DNA of 24,723 nt from Tolypocladium sp. Sup5 PDA-1 (Eukaryota; Ascomycota; Sordariomycetes; Hypocreales; Ophiocordycipitaceae), in NCBI GenBank assembly GCA_000750105.3, contig JPHH03000131.1, positions 1 through 24,723 on the forward strand, written 5' to 3'. The notes beneath the pieces were generated by a model that worked only from the letters and a program-made list of their open reading frames with translations, was not told the origin of the DNA and searched no databases. Positions 7,822 to 19,452 of the stretch are shown in pieces. The position numbers were made by a program, and so were the translations under genes. Position 1 is the first letter of the stretch; every line of letters starts with the position of its first letter.

Positions 7822-9385
7822 AATCCCGTGCAACTTCCACTACACGAACCGTATTTCGACTTAACACTAATTAGAACCACGCATACGAAGATTCCTAATA
7901 ATAGAATGTACAAAACCTGCATGTTTTTTTTACTAATCATTAAGAAAGCAAACTTATTGCGCATGCTCTTTTCAGCATGTGACGAGTGGTTAGTACCAAT
8001 CCAAGGTTAATTCACCGTGACATGGTGATTCACGATTACTAGTAATTACTTATTCATATAGTCGAGTTTCAGACTACAATCCTTAAAACTTATATCCTAT
8101 TTTTTGAGATTAGCTTAAATTCACATTTTTGCATCTCTTTGTTTAGGAATATGTGGCACGTCTATAGCCCACAATATCAAGGCCATGATGACTTGTCTTT
8201 GTCCCCTTTTTCTTTCCAAATTCCAGGATCAAATGCTTTATCGTAAATATTTAAAAAATAAAGCCAGGGATTGCGTTAATTTCATGGAAACCACAGTTTC
8301 ACAACATTAACTGAAAACAGCCGTGCAACTCCTGTAATAATTATACAAATTGTGGTAAGGTTTTTCGTGGATCATCGAATTAAACAACATACTTCACTAC
8401 TGGTGTCAGAAACGGTCTAGTGATTTCAGTTCCTGCGTTGCCACATTACTCTTGAGGTGAAATGCTTACACTTTCATTTATAGACCAAATAATGTTTAAT
8501 ATTTAGTTCCTTACTGAAGAACTAAGTTATTAAATCTTAATCTGACCTATGGCATTCATCATTTACTGCAAAGACTACTTGGGTATCTAATCCTGTTTGT
8601 TCTCTGTGCCTTCGTCCTTCAACGTCAGTTTTTACATAGAGGGTTGCCTTCGCCTTTACCGAGTCCCTTTGGTATCATAGAATTTCATCTCTCCTCCTCA
8701 AGTACTACCCTCTTACATAAAACTCTAGTCAAGTACTAACATTCTAGAAGCTATATTGACCGTCTAGGTACCCTTTAAACCTAATTAAGATGAATAACAC
8801 TAGTCTCTTACGTATTACCGCGACTGCTGGCACGTAATTAGTCAAGACACGATATATATACTGTCATTATCAATATATAAACAAAGCTTTATTCAATTTT
8901 AATACAATCCTATAGATTATATTCTATGATATAATCAAAGTAGGACTTGCCACTTCTCCAAGTTGCCAGTTCAGCCGTTAGGCCATTGACCAATATTCCT
9001 CACTGCTGTACTAACTTGCATTGGGGTTTTTTCAGACCCAATGTGGTCGATCAACCTTTCAGCTTCGACTACGAGAGTCTCGGGCTAGTTAAGCCATCAC
9101 CTTAACTACTACCTATCTCGAAGATATTTATTATCCTCTTAAAGCGGGAATTTATTTCCCTTTATTTATTATGAAGGATTTACCTTCACTTTAAGGTCGG
9201 CGAAGAATATCATTATACTCACCTGTACACCACTTTTTAATTTGTAACCTTAACTTTAACGTAACTTGCGCTACGTCATAGCTATAGTATATAAATTAAA
9301 ACGTACGATTAGCATGTGTCAAGCACTTGGACAGCATTCAATCAGAGCCATCACCAAACTCAGCTATTATCATTTGATATAAATT
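7822..9385 (-). rRNA. rns: Small-subunit rRNA (rns)
   Basis: SSU rRNA of about 1.56 kb with no intron visible. On the minus strand the 5' end shows GAGTTTGGTGATGGCTCTGA (about 9342-9361). The 530 loop reads GTGCCAGCAGTCGCGGTAAT (8813-8832), and the 790 region GGATTAGATACCCAAGTAG (about 8576-8594). Near the 3' end are TAATCGTGAATCACC (about 8021-8035) and CACTCGTCACATGC (about 7975-7988). The helix 44 base has the shortened form common in these mitochondria, and there is no Shine-Dalgarno-pairing tail. Both ends are estimates, within about 20 nt, by eye alignment with bacterial 16S. It lies between atp6 upstream and trnY downstream. Confidence 0.94.
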
Positions 9386-9672
9386 TCTTTACATCACTAT
9401 AAGTTCTAATATTATAATTATAAGGAGAGTAATAAACTATATAATGTTCTGTATATAAATACTATTCTAATTTAAAATTTATAATTGTTCGCTTTTTTTA
9501 ACGTTAACTTTTGCTTTAGCTACAATCAACTCGAATAATTAACTATTCATTTGTAATTTCTATTATTATAATTTATAATTTTCATTATTCCTAATATATA
9601 TAAGGATAAATCTTTATTGTTTATATAATTTTCCTAACTAACTTGTTACTCTCACTTATAATTTTTTTTATA
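9386..9672. other. AT-rich spacer between atp6 and rns
   Basis: 287 bp with no gene or tRNA on either strand. It holds a partial promoter-like word, TTAGAATAGTA on the minus strand (9460-9470), about 75 nt upstream of rns, but with at least two mismatches to the Neurospora consensus. It probably contains the rns leader. I see nothing else supportable. Confidence 0.6.
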
Positions 9673-10452
9673 TTAATGTAAGTCTAATCCATCTTTTATG
9701 TATGAAGATGATAATACTACAAATACTTGTGCTTGTATAAATGCTATAGCAAATTCTAATCCTGAAAATGCTATAATAAATAATAAAGGTATTAATCCTA
9801 ATACGAAGAATATTATACCTGAATTCATTATGTTATAAACAAATCCACTTAAGATACTTAATAACATGTGACCTGCTGTTATATTAGCAGCTAATCTAAG
9901 TCCTAATGAAACATTTCTTGCTAAATATGAAATGAACTCTATAGTTATTAATAAAGGTAAAAGACCTAAAGGACAACCAGCTGGTACTAATAATGAAAAG
10001 AATTTTAAACCATGTTTTTGGAATCCTAAGATTGTTGCTCCTAATACTATTGTGAAACTAAGAGCAAATGTTAAAGCAAAATGACCTGTTGAAGCAAAGC
10101 TATAAGGTATCATTCCAATTAAATTATTGATTAATATAAATACAAATAATGTATATATAAATGGGAAGTAAACTTGTCCATTTCTAGCATTTATTTGGTT
10201 TGTAACTATGTTATGTATTGTTACGTATAAAGATTCTTGAGCTATAGATCAGTTGTTACTTACTAATTTGTTATAATTAGTTGCAACTAAGCTTAATATT
10301 AATGTTATTAAGAAACCTAATGTTAAGTAGAATCCTATATTTGTTAATGATAGGTGTAAGTTACCACCTAAGACTTCTAAGTTTAATATGTCTCTTACTT
10401 CAAATTGATCTAAGGGACTTCTTATTTCTGTAAATAAATTTTGTGTAAACAT
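9673..10452 (-). CDS. atp6: ATP synthase F0 subunit a (ATP6)
   Basis: 259-residue subunit a, which forms the proton half-channels against the c-ring of ATP synthase. It starts at ATG 10452 (MFTQNLFTEIRSPLDQFEV) and ends at TAA 9673. The family signature SLGLRLAANITAGH contains the essential arginine near residue 186; it is followed by the helix LSGLEF-like segment FSGLEFAIAFIQAQVF. One TGA-coded Trp follows residue 67. Length is normal. It follows atp8 (spacer 88 bp), and a 7-bp hairpin begins one base upstream of its start codon, so the two genes are probably co-transcribed. Confidence 0.97.
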
Positions 10453-10453
10453 A

Positions 10454-10472
10454 AGTAGTATATATTACTACT
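10454..10472. repeat. Hairpin directly upstream of atp6 start
   Basis: AGTAGTA (10454-10460) and TACTACT (10466-10472) form a 7-bp perfect stem around loop TATAT, one base from the atp6 ATG. It lies in the atp8-atp6 junction, which lacks a tRNA, and may serve mRNA processing or translation control. Confidence 0.7.
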
Positions 10473-10504
10473 ATTATATATATATCTTTAAACAACTAAG
10501 TACT

Positions 10505-10522
10505 TATAGTATAAATACTATA
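10505..10522. repeat. Second hairpin in the atp8-atp6 spacer
   Basis: TATAGTA (10505-10511) and TACTATA (10516-10522) form a 7-bp perfect stem around loop TAAA, 18 bp downstream of the atp8 stop codon. Together with the hairpin at 10454-10472 it gives this 88-bp junction two stem-loops. Confidence 0.7.
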
Positions 10523-10540
10523 AAAGATATGTTTATTGTA

Positions 10541-10687
10541 TTATATTTTATTAATAAACATACGTGATAAGAATAAACGAACTATTCTTGGTAATATGTA
10601 TTTAGATAATATGTATAATACTAATACTATTACAGTAAAAGCAAATACTATTTCATTCATATAATAAAAAGGTGTTAATTGTGGCAT
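10541..10687 (-). CDS. atp8: ATP synthase F0 subunit 8 (ATP8)
   Basis: A 48-residue protein. It begins MPQLTPFYYMNEIVFAF, the typical fungal ATP8 start. One membrane helix follows (about residues 13-32), then a basic tail around PRIVRLFLSRMFINKI. It starts at ATG 10687 and ends at TAA 10541. It is part of the peripheral stalk and membrane base of ATP synthase. It is normal in length, lies between nad4 and atp6, and contains no TGA codon. Confidence 0.95.
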   Translation of the reverse strand: MPQLTPFYYMNEIVFAFTVIVLVLYILSKYILPRIVRLFLSRMFINKI

Positions 10688-10762
10688 GTTTATTTTTCTT
10701 TTTATTTGTATAATACGTGTTTTATTTTAATCGTAAATAGATTGAAAGCATATAAAATTTAA

Positions 10763-12220
10763 TTATACACTATATATTAAACTATTCATAGAGTAGTCTA
10801 ATACGTTTAATATTAATGAAGGGTATATACCGAATACTACAGTAAATACAACTAATATAAATAACATTATGAATTCTCTTTTGTTAACATCATATACACT
10901 TTCTTCTAAGAATCTAGTGAAAGAACCACCGAAAGCTACTCTGTTAAACAGGTAGATAGTATAAGCTGCAGAGAATACTATAGAAGTACAAGCAAATACT
11001 CCTAATACTGGTAATCTTTCTATTATTCCATAAAGTGACATAAATTCACCTACAAAATTTAGAGTTAAAGGAGCACCACAATTACCTAAAGATAATATAA
11101 AGAATAATATAGCAAAGATAGGCATTAATTGAGTAGCACCTCTATAAAAGTATATACTTCTAGTACCAGTTCTATCATATAATATACCACCTGCACATAT
11201 AAATAAACCACTAGATACAAATCCGTGAGCTAATCCTAAGACTATACTTCCTTCTACCCCTTGTATTGTATTACTAAATACTCCTATTAAATACACAGCT
11301 GCGTGACACACAGAACTATAAGCAATTAATTCTTTTATATCAGTTGTTCTTAATGTACTAAAACTGGCATATATTATAGTAATTACGGCTACAGTATATA
11401 TTACAAAAGTATAATCTAAAGATGCTTTTGGTAATATAGGTAATATCAATCTAAATATTCCATATAGACTTAATTTTAACACAATAGCAGCTAAAACTAT
11501 ACTTCCACCTAAAGGAGATTCAACGTGAGCTTTTAACAATCAGTTATTTAAGAATATTGTCGGTGTTTTCACTGCAAACGCTATAAATATTCCTACAAAT
11601 AAGAATATTTGTGTTTTATATTCAAAGTTTAATTTGAATAAAGTATCAAAATCTGTACTACCCATAATAGATGATATACTTAATATAGATAATAATAAGA
11701 ATAATGAACCTCATAATGTATATAAAAATAAATAATAACTAGCACTTACTTTGTTATCTGATCCAAATATACCTACTAATATAAATAAAGGAGGTAATAT
11801 ACTTTCGAAAAAGATATAGAATGACATTATATCTAATGCCATAAATACAGCTAATAGTAGTGTTTCTAATAATAACATTATTATTAAGAAAGATTTTACA
11901 TTTTCTTTTATAGAATCTCAATTAGATAACAATGCTATAGGCATTATTATTGTAGTTAATAATATAAAATATATAGATATACCATCTACACCTAAATAAA
12001 TATCAAATAATTGTACGTTATAATGTTCTTGTACATATTGAAATTGATTAGTACTATTATTAAATAATATAAACATAACTAAAGATATAATTAAGTTTAT
12101 TACACTTGTTACTAGTGCGACTGTTTTTGTATAGACTTCTGAACCTTTTTTATATGAGTCTATACTAGATACTATAATTGTACCTATGACAGGTACAGTT
12201 AATAAAGAGGATAATAACAT
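10763..12220 (-). CDS. nad4: NADH dehydrogenase subunit 4
   Basis: 485-residue antiporter-like ND4 subunit of complex I. It starts at ATG 12220 (MLLSSLLTVPVIG) and ends at TAA 10763. Family blocks include VDGISIYFILLTTIIMP, AFAVKTPTIFLNNWL, LKAHVESPLGGSIVLAAIVL and IKELIAYSSVCHAAVYLIG, the last carrying conserved Lys and His of the proton path. Two stretches split under the standard code are joined by TGA-coded Trp. Length is normal. The 87-bp spacer from nad1 upstream has no stem as strong as those elsewhere. Confidence 0.97.
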
Positions 12221-12307
12221 CTTATAAAAGATATTATTTTCAAACTTTAGATTATATAATGAGACCGATGGACATGCATTTCATGGTTAAATATTAAAGA
12301 GTTTTAA

Positions 12308-13417
12308 TTAAAATAAGCTTATATTTATGAAATATATTCCAAATATATATAATAAAGATGGAATTAATACTATAAATGCGAATAAAATAGGTAATAAGAC
12401 AGTTCAACAGAAAGACATTAATTGATCGAAACGTATTCTAGGAAATGAAGCTCTAACTCAAATAAAGACAAATACCATTATTGAACTTTTAATACCTAAA
12501 GTTAAACTAGATAATAATCCGTCTATAGAAGAACTAGTTAAAAGTCCTCTTAATTTGAAATATTCTGAAGATGTGATTCACTCTATATTAAATAAATAGG
12601 CGTATATATAATTTAATGAATCAAATACATAAATGTAATCGAATTGCACTAAATAACCTCCTAAAAATAAAATACTAATAAATATACACATTATAACAAT
12701 ACTTGCATATTCAGCTAAGAAGAAGAAAACGAATATAACAGCAGCGTGCTCTGTCATAAATCCACTAACTAATTCTGATTCAGCTTCAGCTAAATCAAAT
12801 GGAGCTCTATTAGTTTCCGCTACAGAACCAATAAAGAATATTATTAATATACAAAATAAAGGTAAAGCTAATCATACTATCTTTTGAAATTGAACGTTTA
12901 TATTTAAGTTTAAACTATTTGTTATCATAATAATAATTAATAGTACTGAACTTAAAACTAACTCATAACTAATTAATTGGGCTGTACTTCTTAAAGATCC
13001 TAAGAAAGCATACTTACTATTAGCACTTCATCCTGCAAGTAATATACCATAAGTAGCTAAAGATGATACAGCTAACATAAATAGTATACCTAACTCCATA
13101 TCACCTAAAGATAACCCAGGCCCGTAAGGAATAACAGCATAACCTAATAAAGCAAATATTAATGTCACTATTGGTCCTAAGAAGAATAGTATTAAATTAG
13201 CTTGTGTAGGTGCAACATATTCTTTTAAAATTAATTTTAAAGCATCTGCAAAGGCTTGTAATAGACCGTAATAACCTACAGCGTTTGGACCTAATCTTCT
13301 TTGCATACTAGCCATAGTTTTTCTTTCTGCTACAGTTACGTATGCTACTACTAATAATGCGGGTAACATTAATAATAGATTTTCAATAATTGAAATAACA
13401 GTTATAGGTAAATACAT
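12308..13417 (-). CDS. nad1: NADH dehydrogenase subunit 1
   Basis: 369-residue ND1, the complex I subunit that helps form the quinone chamber. It starts at ATG 13417 (MYLPITVISIIENLLLMLP) and ends at TAA 12308. Conserved blocks are VAYVTVAERKTMASMQRRLG, GPNAVGYYGLLQAFADALKL, FIGSVAETNRAPFDLAEAES and the C-terminal WVRASFPRIRFDQLM. TGA encodes several Trp residues. The length is usual for fungi and no intron interrupts it. Its leader (13418-13660) contains several hairpins. Confidence 0.97.
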
Positions 13418-13660
13418 TTTTCTTGTTACTTTTATAAAAACTAGTAGTTTTACCTCTTTTCTATTATAAAAAGTTAATAATACACTGTTATAGCACTACG
13501 CTACAAAACAAAGATGAACTTTGTCTAATGTTTATAATTGTAATCAATTATTTAATTCTTGTATTAAACTTTAAATAACCTAGATGCAAAAATAGTCAGT
13601 AATATTTAATAATTAATAAACTATTTATTATTGAGGGTGGTTGCGTAAGCTAAAGCTCAT
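13418..13660. other. Spacer between trnR(ucu) and nad1 with several hairpins
   Basis: 243 bp without a gene. Stem-loops include ACAAAG/CTTTGT around ATGAA (13508-13524), ATAATTG/CAATTAT around TAAT (13534-13551) and AAAAC/GTTTT around TAGTA (13437-13451). At 13634-13657 is a patch much less AT-rich than its surroundings (GGGTGGTTGCGTAAGC on the plus strand), holding AGCT-AA-AGCT. On the minus strand this is the nad1 5' leader. Confidence 0.65.
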
Positions 13661-13731
13661 AGTCTCATCTTAGAGTCGAACTAAGGTCCTAATATTAGAA
13701 GTATCATGCTCTTCCATTGAGCTAATGAGAC
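13661..13731 (-). tRNA. trnR(ucu): tRNA-Arg (UCU)
   Basis: Acceptor GTCTCAT/ATGAGAC is perfect. D-stem GCTC/GAGC, anticodon stem TGATA/TATTA with loop CTTCTAA (anticodon TCT), T-arm CTTAG/CTAAG with loop TTCGACT. It reads AGR arginine codons and separates cox1 from nad1. Confidence 0.94.
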
Positions 13732-13821
13732 TTGAAATATATTATTTATAATTAGTATATGAACCATACATAAATAAGTAATATTTCTAATTAAAATTAA
13801 TTTTAATTATACTTATATAAT

Positions 13822-15438
13822 TTAACTTTGTAAAGGTAAGCTTACAAATGCGTGAGGTTTAGGTGGGCTTGATAATCCTCATTCTAAACTACTGTAACAT
13901 CTGTTTAAATTAGCTTGTAATACGTCAGTATAGAATCCTGGTGTTAATCAAGGGTTTCTACTTGCTACTTTACCTTCTACTAATTGTTTGTAAACAATGT
14001 ATAAGAATAATCAAGCAGCTATTACACTTACAATAGATCCAACACTACTTATTAAGTTTCATCCTGCAAAAGCGTCAGGGTAGTCACCTATTCTTCTAGG
14101 CATACCTTGTAAACCTAAAAAGTGTTGTGGGAAGAATGTAAGATTAACTCCTATGAATAATAATCAGAATTGTATTTTAGCTAAAGTTAAGTCGTAATTT
14201 AAACCTAACATTTTAGGGATTCAGAAATATCATCCAGCAAACATTGCGAATACTGCACCCATACTTAAAACATAATGGAAGTGAGCAACAACGTAGTAAG
14301 TATCGTGGAATGCGATATCAAGTGATGCATTAGCTAATACAACACCACTTAATCCTCCAATTGTGAACATGAATACAAAACCTAATGAGAACAACATTGA
14401 TGGTGTCATTTTTATAGATCCTCCATAACATGTAGCTAATCATGAGAATATTTTAATTCCTGTAGGTACAGCAATAATTAATGTAGCAGCTGTAAAGTAA
14501 GCTCTTGTGTCTACATCTAACCCTACTGTATACATGTGATGAGATCACACGATAAATCCTAAGATTCCTATAGACATCATAGCATAAACCATACCGATAT
14601 AACCGAATATAGGTTTACTTGAGTTAGCTGATATAGTTGTACTAATTATTCCGAAACCAGGGATAATTAAGATATAAACTTCCGGATGACCGAAGAATCA
14701 GAATAAATGTTGGAATAATATCGGATCTCCACCTCCAGCTACTTCAAAGAATGATGTATTGAAGTTTCTATCTGTTAATACCATTGTAATACCTCCGGCT
14801 AACACAGGTAATGATAATAGTAATAAGATAGCTGTTATAACTACAGCTCACCCGAATAAGGCTAATTTATGTAATCTTATACCCGGTGTTCTCATATTAG
14901 CTATTGTAGTTATAAAGTTTATTGCACCTAATAAACTACTTACCCCTGAAAGATGTAAAGCAAATATAGCTAGATCTACACTAGGTCCACTGTGACTTTG
15001 TAATCCTGATAAAGGAGGATATAAAGTTCAACCTGTACCGGCTCCACCTTCTATACATGCAGAGAATATTAATAATACTAAGCTAGGTGGTAATAATCAG
15101 AAACTAATATTATTTAATCTAGGGAATGCCATATCAGGACCTCCTACCATTAAAGGCATAAGGAAATTTCCAAATCCTCCTATTAAGGCAGGCATAACCA
15201 TAAAGAATATCATTAATAAAGCGTGAGCTGTTACGATACTGTTATATAATTGGTTATTTGATATAAATTGAACTCCTGGTCCACTAAGTTCTAATCTTAT
15301 TAGCACTGACATTGCTGTTCCTAATAACCCTGAAAATAGAGCAAATATTAAGTATAAAGTTCCTATATCTTTAGCGTTAGTTGAATTAAATCATCTTTCC
15401 ATACCCATAGATATTTCAGATCTTAATTTTAAGTTCAT
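13822..15438 (-). CDS. cox1: Cytochrome c oxidase subunit 1
   Basis: 538-residue catalytic subunit of complex IV, holding heme a and the heme a3-CuB centre. It starts at ATG 15438 ([17 protein letters not shown]); in-frame ATGs at 15408 and 15402 are alternative starts just before the conserved [17 protein letters not shown]. The CuB-Tyr segment [36 protein letters not shown], and the heme-ligand helix [16 protein letters not shown] are all present. It ends [16 protein letters not shown] before TAA 13822. No intron is present, although cox1 is often the most intron-rich gene in related genomes. Many Trp codons are TGA. Confidence 0.98.
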
Positions 15439-15789
15439 GGTACCTTCTTTTTCTAATCTCAAAATTATGAAATAATAGAGTATTTATATTTAAGTGACAT
15501 TATTAGTCAATACTAATAATTAAAAGCGAACTTATTATATTTATTGTTCCACCTAAATTTTAACAAATCTTTTCATTATCGTAAAATTATTCATTTATAT
15601 AGTCCTTTACTATATGATAAAAATTATATTTATACTCTGTCTTAACACTTTAAACTAAATACTGTATTTTATTGACTTTATATCTATATTTATAGACATA
15701 TTCTATATATGTATGTTTTATATAGTAAATTATTTATGAATGTAAGTATTAATAAGAAATTTTCATTATTAAGGTACTACGTTTGTAGT
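15439..15789. other. AT-rich spacer between trnC and cox1 with hairpins
   Basis: 351 bp with no ORF or tRNA. A 7-bp stem ATATAGT/ACTATAT surrounds loop CCTTT (15597-15615). A 6-bp stem TACTAC/GTAGTA around GTTT (15775-15790) touches the 3' end of trnC. The minus strand has TTAGAAAAAGA (15446-15456) eight bases upstream of the cox1 ATG, 10 of 11 matches to the Neurospora promoter consensus as I recall it. On the minus strand this is the cox1 5' leader. Confidence 0.6.
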
Positions 15790-15861
15790 AAGATTATGGA
15801 GGAATTGAACCTCGTACTATTGATTTGCAATCAAAGTGTAAATCCTTTTACATCATAATCT
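15790..15861 (-). tRNA. trnC(gca): tRNA-Cys (GCA)
   Basis: Acceptor AGATTAT/ATAATCT is perfect. The anticodon loop TTGCAAA gives GCA; the outer anticodon-stem pair is T.T. The T-loop is TTCAATT. It lies between cob and cox1. Its 3' end is abutted by the hairpin 15775-15790, and the discriminator base is the last base of that stem. Confidence 0.94.
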
Positions 15862-16031
15862 TTTTATAATAATCTTTAAGATTATATAAAATTGTCTTTA
15901 TCTCTTTAGGTTTTAATTAAAAATTCTAACACAGACGTTAATCCTGTACAAAAGAGAGACAAGTTAAAATGAATAATATTACTTTATGTCACTAAAAGAT
16001 CTAGCTAATTTTTGCTTTATATTTAAGTTTA

Positions 16032-17201
16032 TTATTTTGTTTTGTTATTAACTTGATATAAATCTATTAAAGTATTTTCTATTATACTTACAACAGGCAT
16101 TATAACTAAGAAGTAAGAGAAATATAGAACTGTACTAATTTGTCCAAATTCTATAAACGGACTTTCAACGTGTTTAGCTCCTAATTGCATTAATATTAAG
16201 AAATTTATAACAAATATATAAAACATTATTTTACTTAAAGGTCTGAATTGTAAACCTTTAGTTAAACCTAAATCTACTTTAGGTAATAATAATACTATAA
16301 CTAAAGCACTAAACATGGCTATAACTCCTAATAATTTATTAGGTATAGATCTCAGTATAGCATAGAATGGTAATAAGTATCATTCTGGTACTATAGCTGC
16401 AGGTGTTTGCATAGGGTTAGCCATTATATAATTATCACTGTCACCTAATACATTAGGCATGAAGAATACGAACATACTTAAAACAAAGAAGAAGATAAAT
16501 ATAGTAATTAAATCTTTAAATAAGTAATAAGGTGCAAAAGGTATTCTGTCATAATATCCTGGTACTCCTAAAGGATTACTTGCTCCAGCTGTATCATGTA
16601 CTGCTATTAAGTGCATTAATACTAATGCAGCTAATACGAAAGGTAACACGAAGTGTAAAGCGAAGAATCTGTTTAAAGTAGCGTTATTAACAGAGAATCC
16701 ACCTCAAATGAATTCAACTATATCTTGTCCTATTCATGGTATAGCACTAATTAGGTTAGTAATAACTGTAGCACCTCATAATGACATTTGCCCATATGGA
16801 AGTACGTATCCCAAGAAGGCTGTTCCTATCATAAGGATAAGAATTACCACACCTATAGTTCAAGCTAAAGTTCTAGGAGCTCTGTAAGATGCGTAATAGA
16901 AACCTCTACCTATGTGTAAGTACACTAAGAAGAAGAAAGCTGAAGCTGTATTACTATGTAAGTAACGAACTAATCATCCGTTATTTACATCACGCATTAT
17001 ATGTTCAACAGAATTGAATGCTTCTGCTATACTAGGATTATAGTGCATAGCTAAAGTTACACCTGTAACTATTTGTATACCTAAACAAAGTCCTAATAAA
17101 GAACCGAAATTTCATAAGTAATTTATATTACTTGGTTGTGAATGATCGATCACGTAAGCATTAACTAATTTTAAGAAAGGATGACTTTTTAATAATCTCA
17201 T
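16032..17201 (-). CDS. cob: Apocytochrome b
   Basis: 389-residue cytochrome b of complex III. It starts at ATG 17201 (MRLLKSHPFLKLVNAYVID) and ends at TAA 16032. The heme-ligand regions TLAMHYNPSI, VRYLHSNTASAFF, FFALHFVLPFVLAALVLMHL and the Qo-site motif PEWYLLPFYAMLRSIPNK are all present. The length is usual and there is no intron, although this gene often carries them in related fungi. TGA codes for several Trp. It lies between nad5 and trnC; the 241-bp leader can fold into a nested stem. Confidence 0.98.
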
Positions 17202-17442
17202 AGTAGTTATTTTTAAATTAGAATAAAAATTATTAATATTTATACATAATATAACTTTATATATAAAAGTTATATTTAAGATATTATGTATATGTATTTT
17301 AAGAAATTATATATTTATTTTTAAATATATATACTGCATAGTTTGCAAATTGTAATTTTATTTATGTAATATAACTTATATAATATAAGCTAATAAGTTA
17401 ATATTTATTTTATATTATCTAAAAATAATATAATACTAGATA
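17202..17442. other. Spacer between nad5 and cob with nested inverted repeats
   Basis: 241 bp of very AT-rich DNA without a gene. An outer 8-bp stem ACATAATA/TATTATGT (17244-17251 with 17282-17289) encloses an inner 7-bp stem TAACTTT/AAAGTTA (17252-17258 with 17266-17272). A separate 8-bp stem TAACTTAT/ATAAGTTA (17372-17379 with 17393-17400) lies closer to nad5. No tRNA punctuates this mRNA-mRNA junction. Confidence 0.65.
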
Positions 17443-19452
17443 TTAGATAATTTTATTATTACTTTCTTTACTTGATATAATATAGTTACTAATACCTATT
17501 AAAACTATTATACAAGAAACTGTAATAGAATTAACTAAATCAAAGAATATTGAAACAAAAGTAAATATTGATAAATAGAAACAAACTCCTATTAATATGT
17601 AAAGAGCGTAATCAGTAACAACTCCTTTACTTAAGCTAGATATTGTTTTACTTGTTTTAGTTAATATTACTCCCATACCATAAGGACCAACTCATTCTAT
17701 ACTACCCTTGTCTAATACTTTAGTTGTTTGACCTCCTATATCTAGAACTGTGTTAACTATAAATTTATTATAGAAGAATTCTACTAAGAAACGTTGGTTA
17801 AAGAAACCAAATATGTAATATCCTAAACTAGATAATTTGAAATTAGTTACAACACTAGGCATAAATTCAGGGTATATAATAGCTAAAGCTGAAAATGATA
17901 CTGTGAATATTAAAGGAAGTAATTTAAACAATGTAGGTACAGCAAATTCTGTATCTATTAATATTTCATGCATAGGGTGAATAAATATACTATTATCTGT
18001 AAAGAATCCTGAACCTAAACCGATAAATATATCTTTAGTTAAGAATCCGAAATATATAGAGAATATAGCTAATATAACTAAAGGTAAGCTTAAGAAGATA
18101 TCACCTTCATGAGCATTTTTATAATAATTTATAGGTCCATTAGGATTAGCTAAGAATGTTAAATATATAACTTTCACTGAATATAATGTAGTAAATATTG
18201 CACCTATTACTGCTATAAAGTAAACGTTTATACTACTGAAGCAATACTGACCATAAGCAGATTCTAATATAAAATCTTTACTATAGAACCCTGTCATGAA
18301 AGGGAAAGCAACTAAACTAAGGCTAGCTATTAATATAACTGTATAAGTTAAAGGTAAAAATGATACCAATCCTCCATATCTTCTTAAATCTTGATTGTCT
18401 GCCACAGCGTGTATTACAGCACCTGCTCCTAAGAACAATAATCCTTTATAGAAAGCGTGATTTATTAAGTGGAATATAGCAATGTTATAAGAAGATAAAC
18501 CTATAGCTATAACCATCATACCTAATTGACTCATAGTAGAATAAGCAATAATTTTTTTTATATCTTGTTGGAATAAACCTATAAGAGAACTAAACACTGT
18601 TGTGATAGCACCTAATCAAAGACATATTAATAAAACAGTTGAACTATATTCTATTAAAGGAGATGAACGTATTAATAGGTACACTCCTGCTGTAACCATT
18701 GTAGCTGCGTGTATTAATGCAGACACAGGTGTAGGACCTTCCATGGCCATAGGTAATCATATATGAAGACCTACTTGAGAACTTTTAGCCATAGCCCCAA
18801 TTAATAGACAAATACCTATAATTGTTATAACATTTTCGTTAATATAAGGAGCTACTGAGAATACTATACTATAATCTAAGTTACCTAAAGATCATAATAC
18901 TACGAACATTCCTATTGTTAAGAAACAATCCCCTACTCTATTAGTTAAAAATGCAGATAAAGAACTTTGGTTAGCTGCAATTCTAGTAAATCAAAAACTA
19001 ACTAAAAGGTATGAACAAACTCCAACACCTTCTCATCCTACAAACATTAATAGGTAATTATTACCTGTTACTAATATAATCATCATAAAAGTGAATAAGC
19101 TTAAATAGCTAAAGAATCTTTGATTGTGTGGATCGTGGCTCATATATCCTATAGAATATAAATGAACTAAAGAACTTATCACTAATACAGGTATTAGCAT
19201 TGATACTGTTAAACTATCAAATTGAAAGTTTCATGCCATATTAAATGATTCACTATCTAATCATTTAAATAAATTAATAGAAATAGGATTATTATTAAAT
19301 CCTACTTCAAAGAAGCTAATAATAGCTAATATTGTAGTTGTTATTATACTTAAACAACTTAATATACGACTTCCTGTCACACCGACTTTTCTACCAAAAA
19401 ACCCGGATACTATAGATCCTAATAAAGGTAACATAATTATACTTAAATACAT
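17443..19452 (-). CDS. nad5: NADH dehydrogenase subunit 5
   Basis: 669-residue antiporter-like ND5, the distal proton-pumping subunit of complex I. It starts at ATG 19452 (MYLSIIMLPLLGSIVSGFFG) and ends at TAA 17443. Conserved blocks are VGWEGVGVCSYLLVSFWFTR, the proton-path stretch PTPVSALIHAATMVTAGVYL, IKKIIAYSTMSQLGMMVIA and NHAFYKGLLFLGAGAVIHA. Three pieces that look separate under the standard code are joined in one frame by TGA-coded Trp, for example at 17692-17694. The start codon overlaps the nad4L stop by one base (TAATG), so the two genes share an mRNA. Confidence 0.97.

Noticed and set aside
7770..8010. ORFs on both strands near 7770-8010.
   Set aside because: They cover the conserved 3' domain of rns.
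12221..12307. An N-terminal extension of nad4 upstream of ATG 12220.
   Set aside because: The frame is open for about 22 codons but has no ATG and no family similarity; ATG 12220 matches the usual start.
14759..14995. A 78-codon plus-strand ORF.
   Set aside because: Antisense shadow of cox1.
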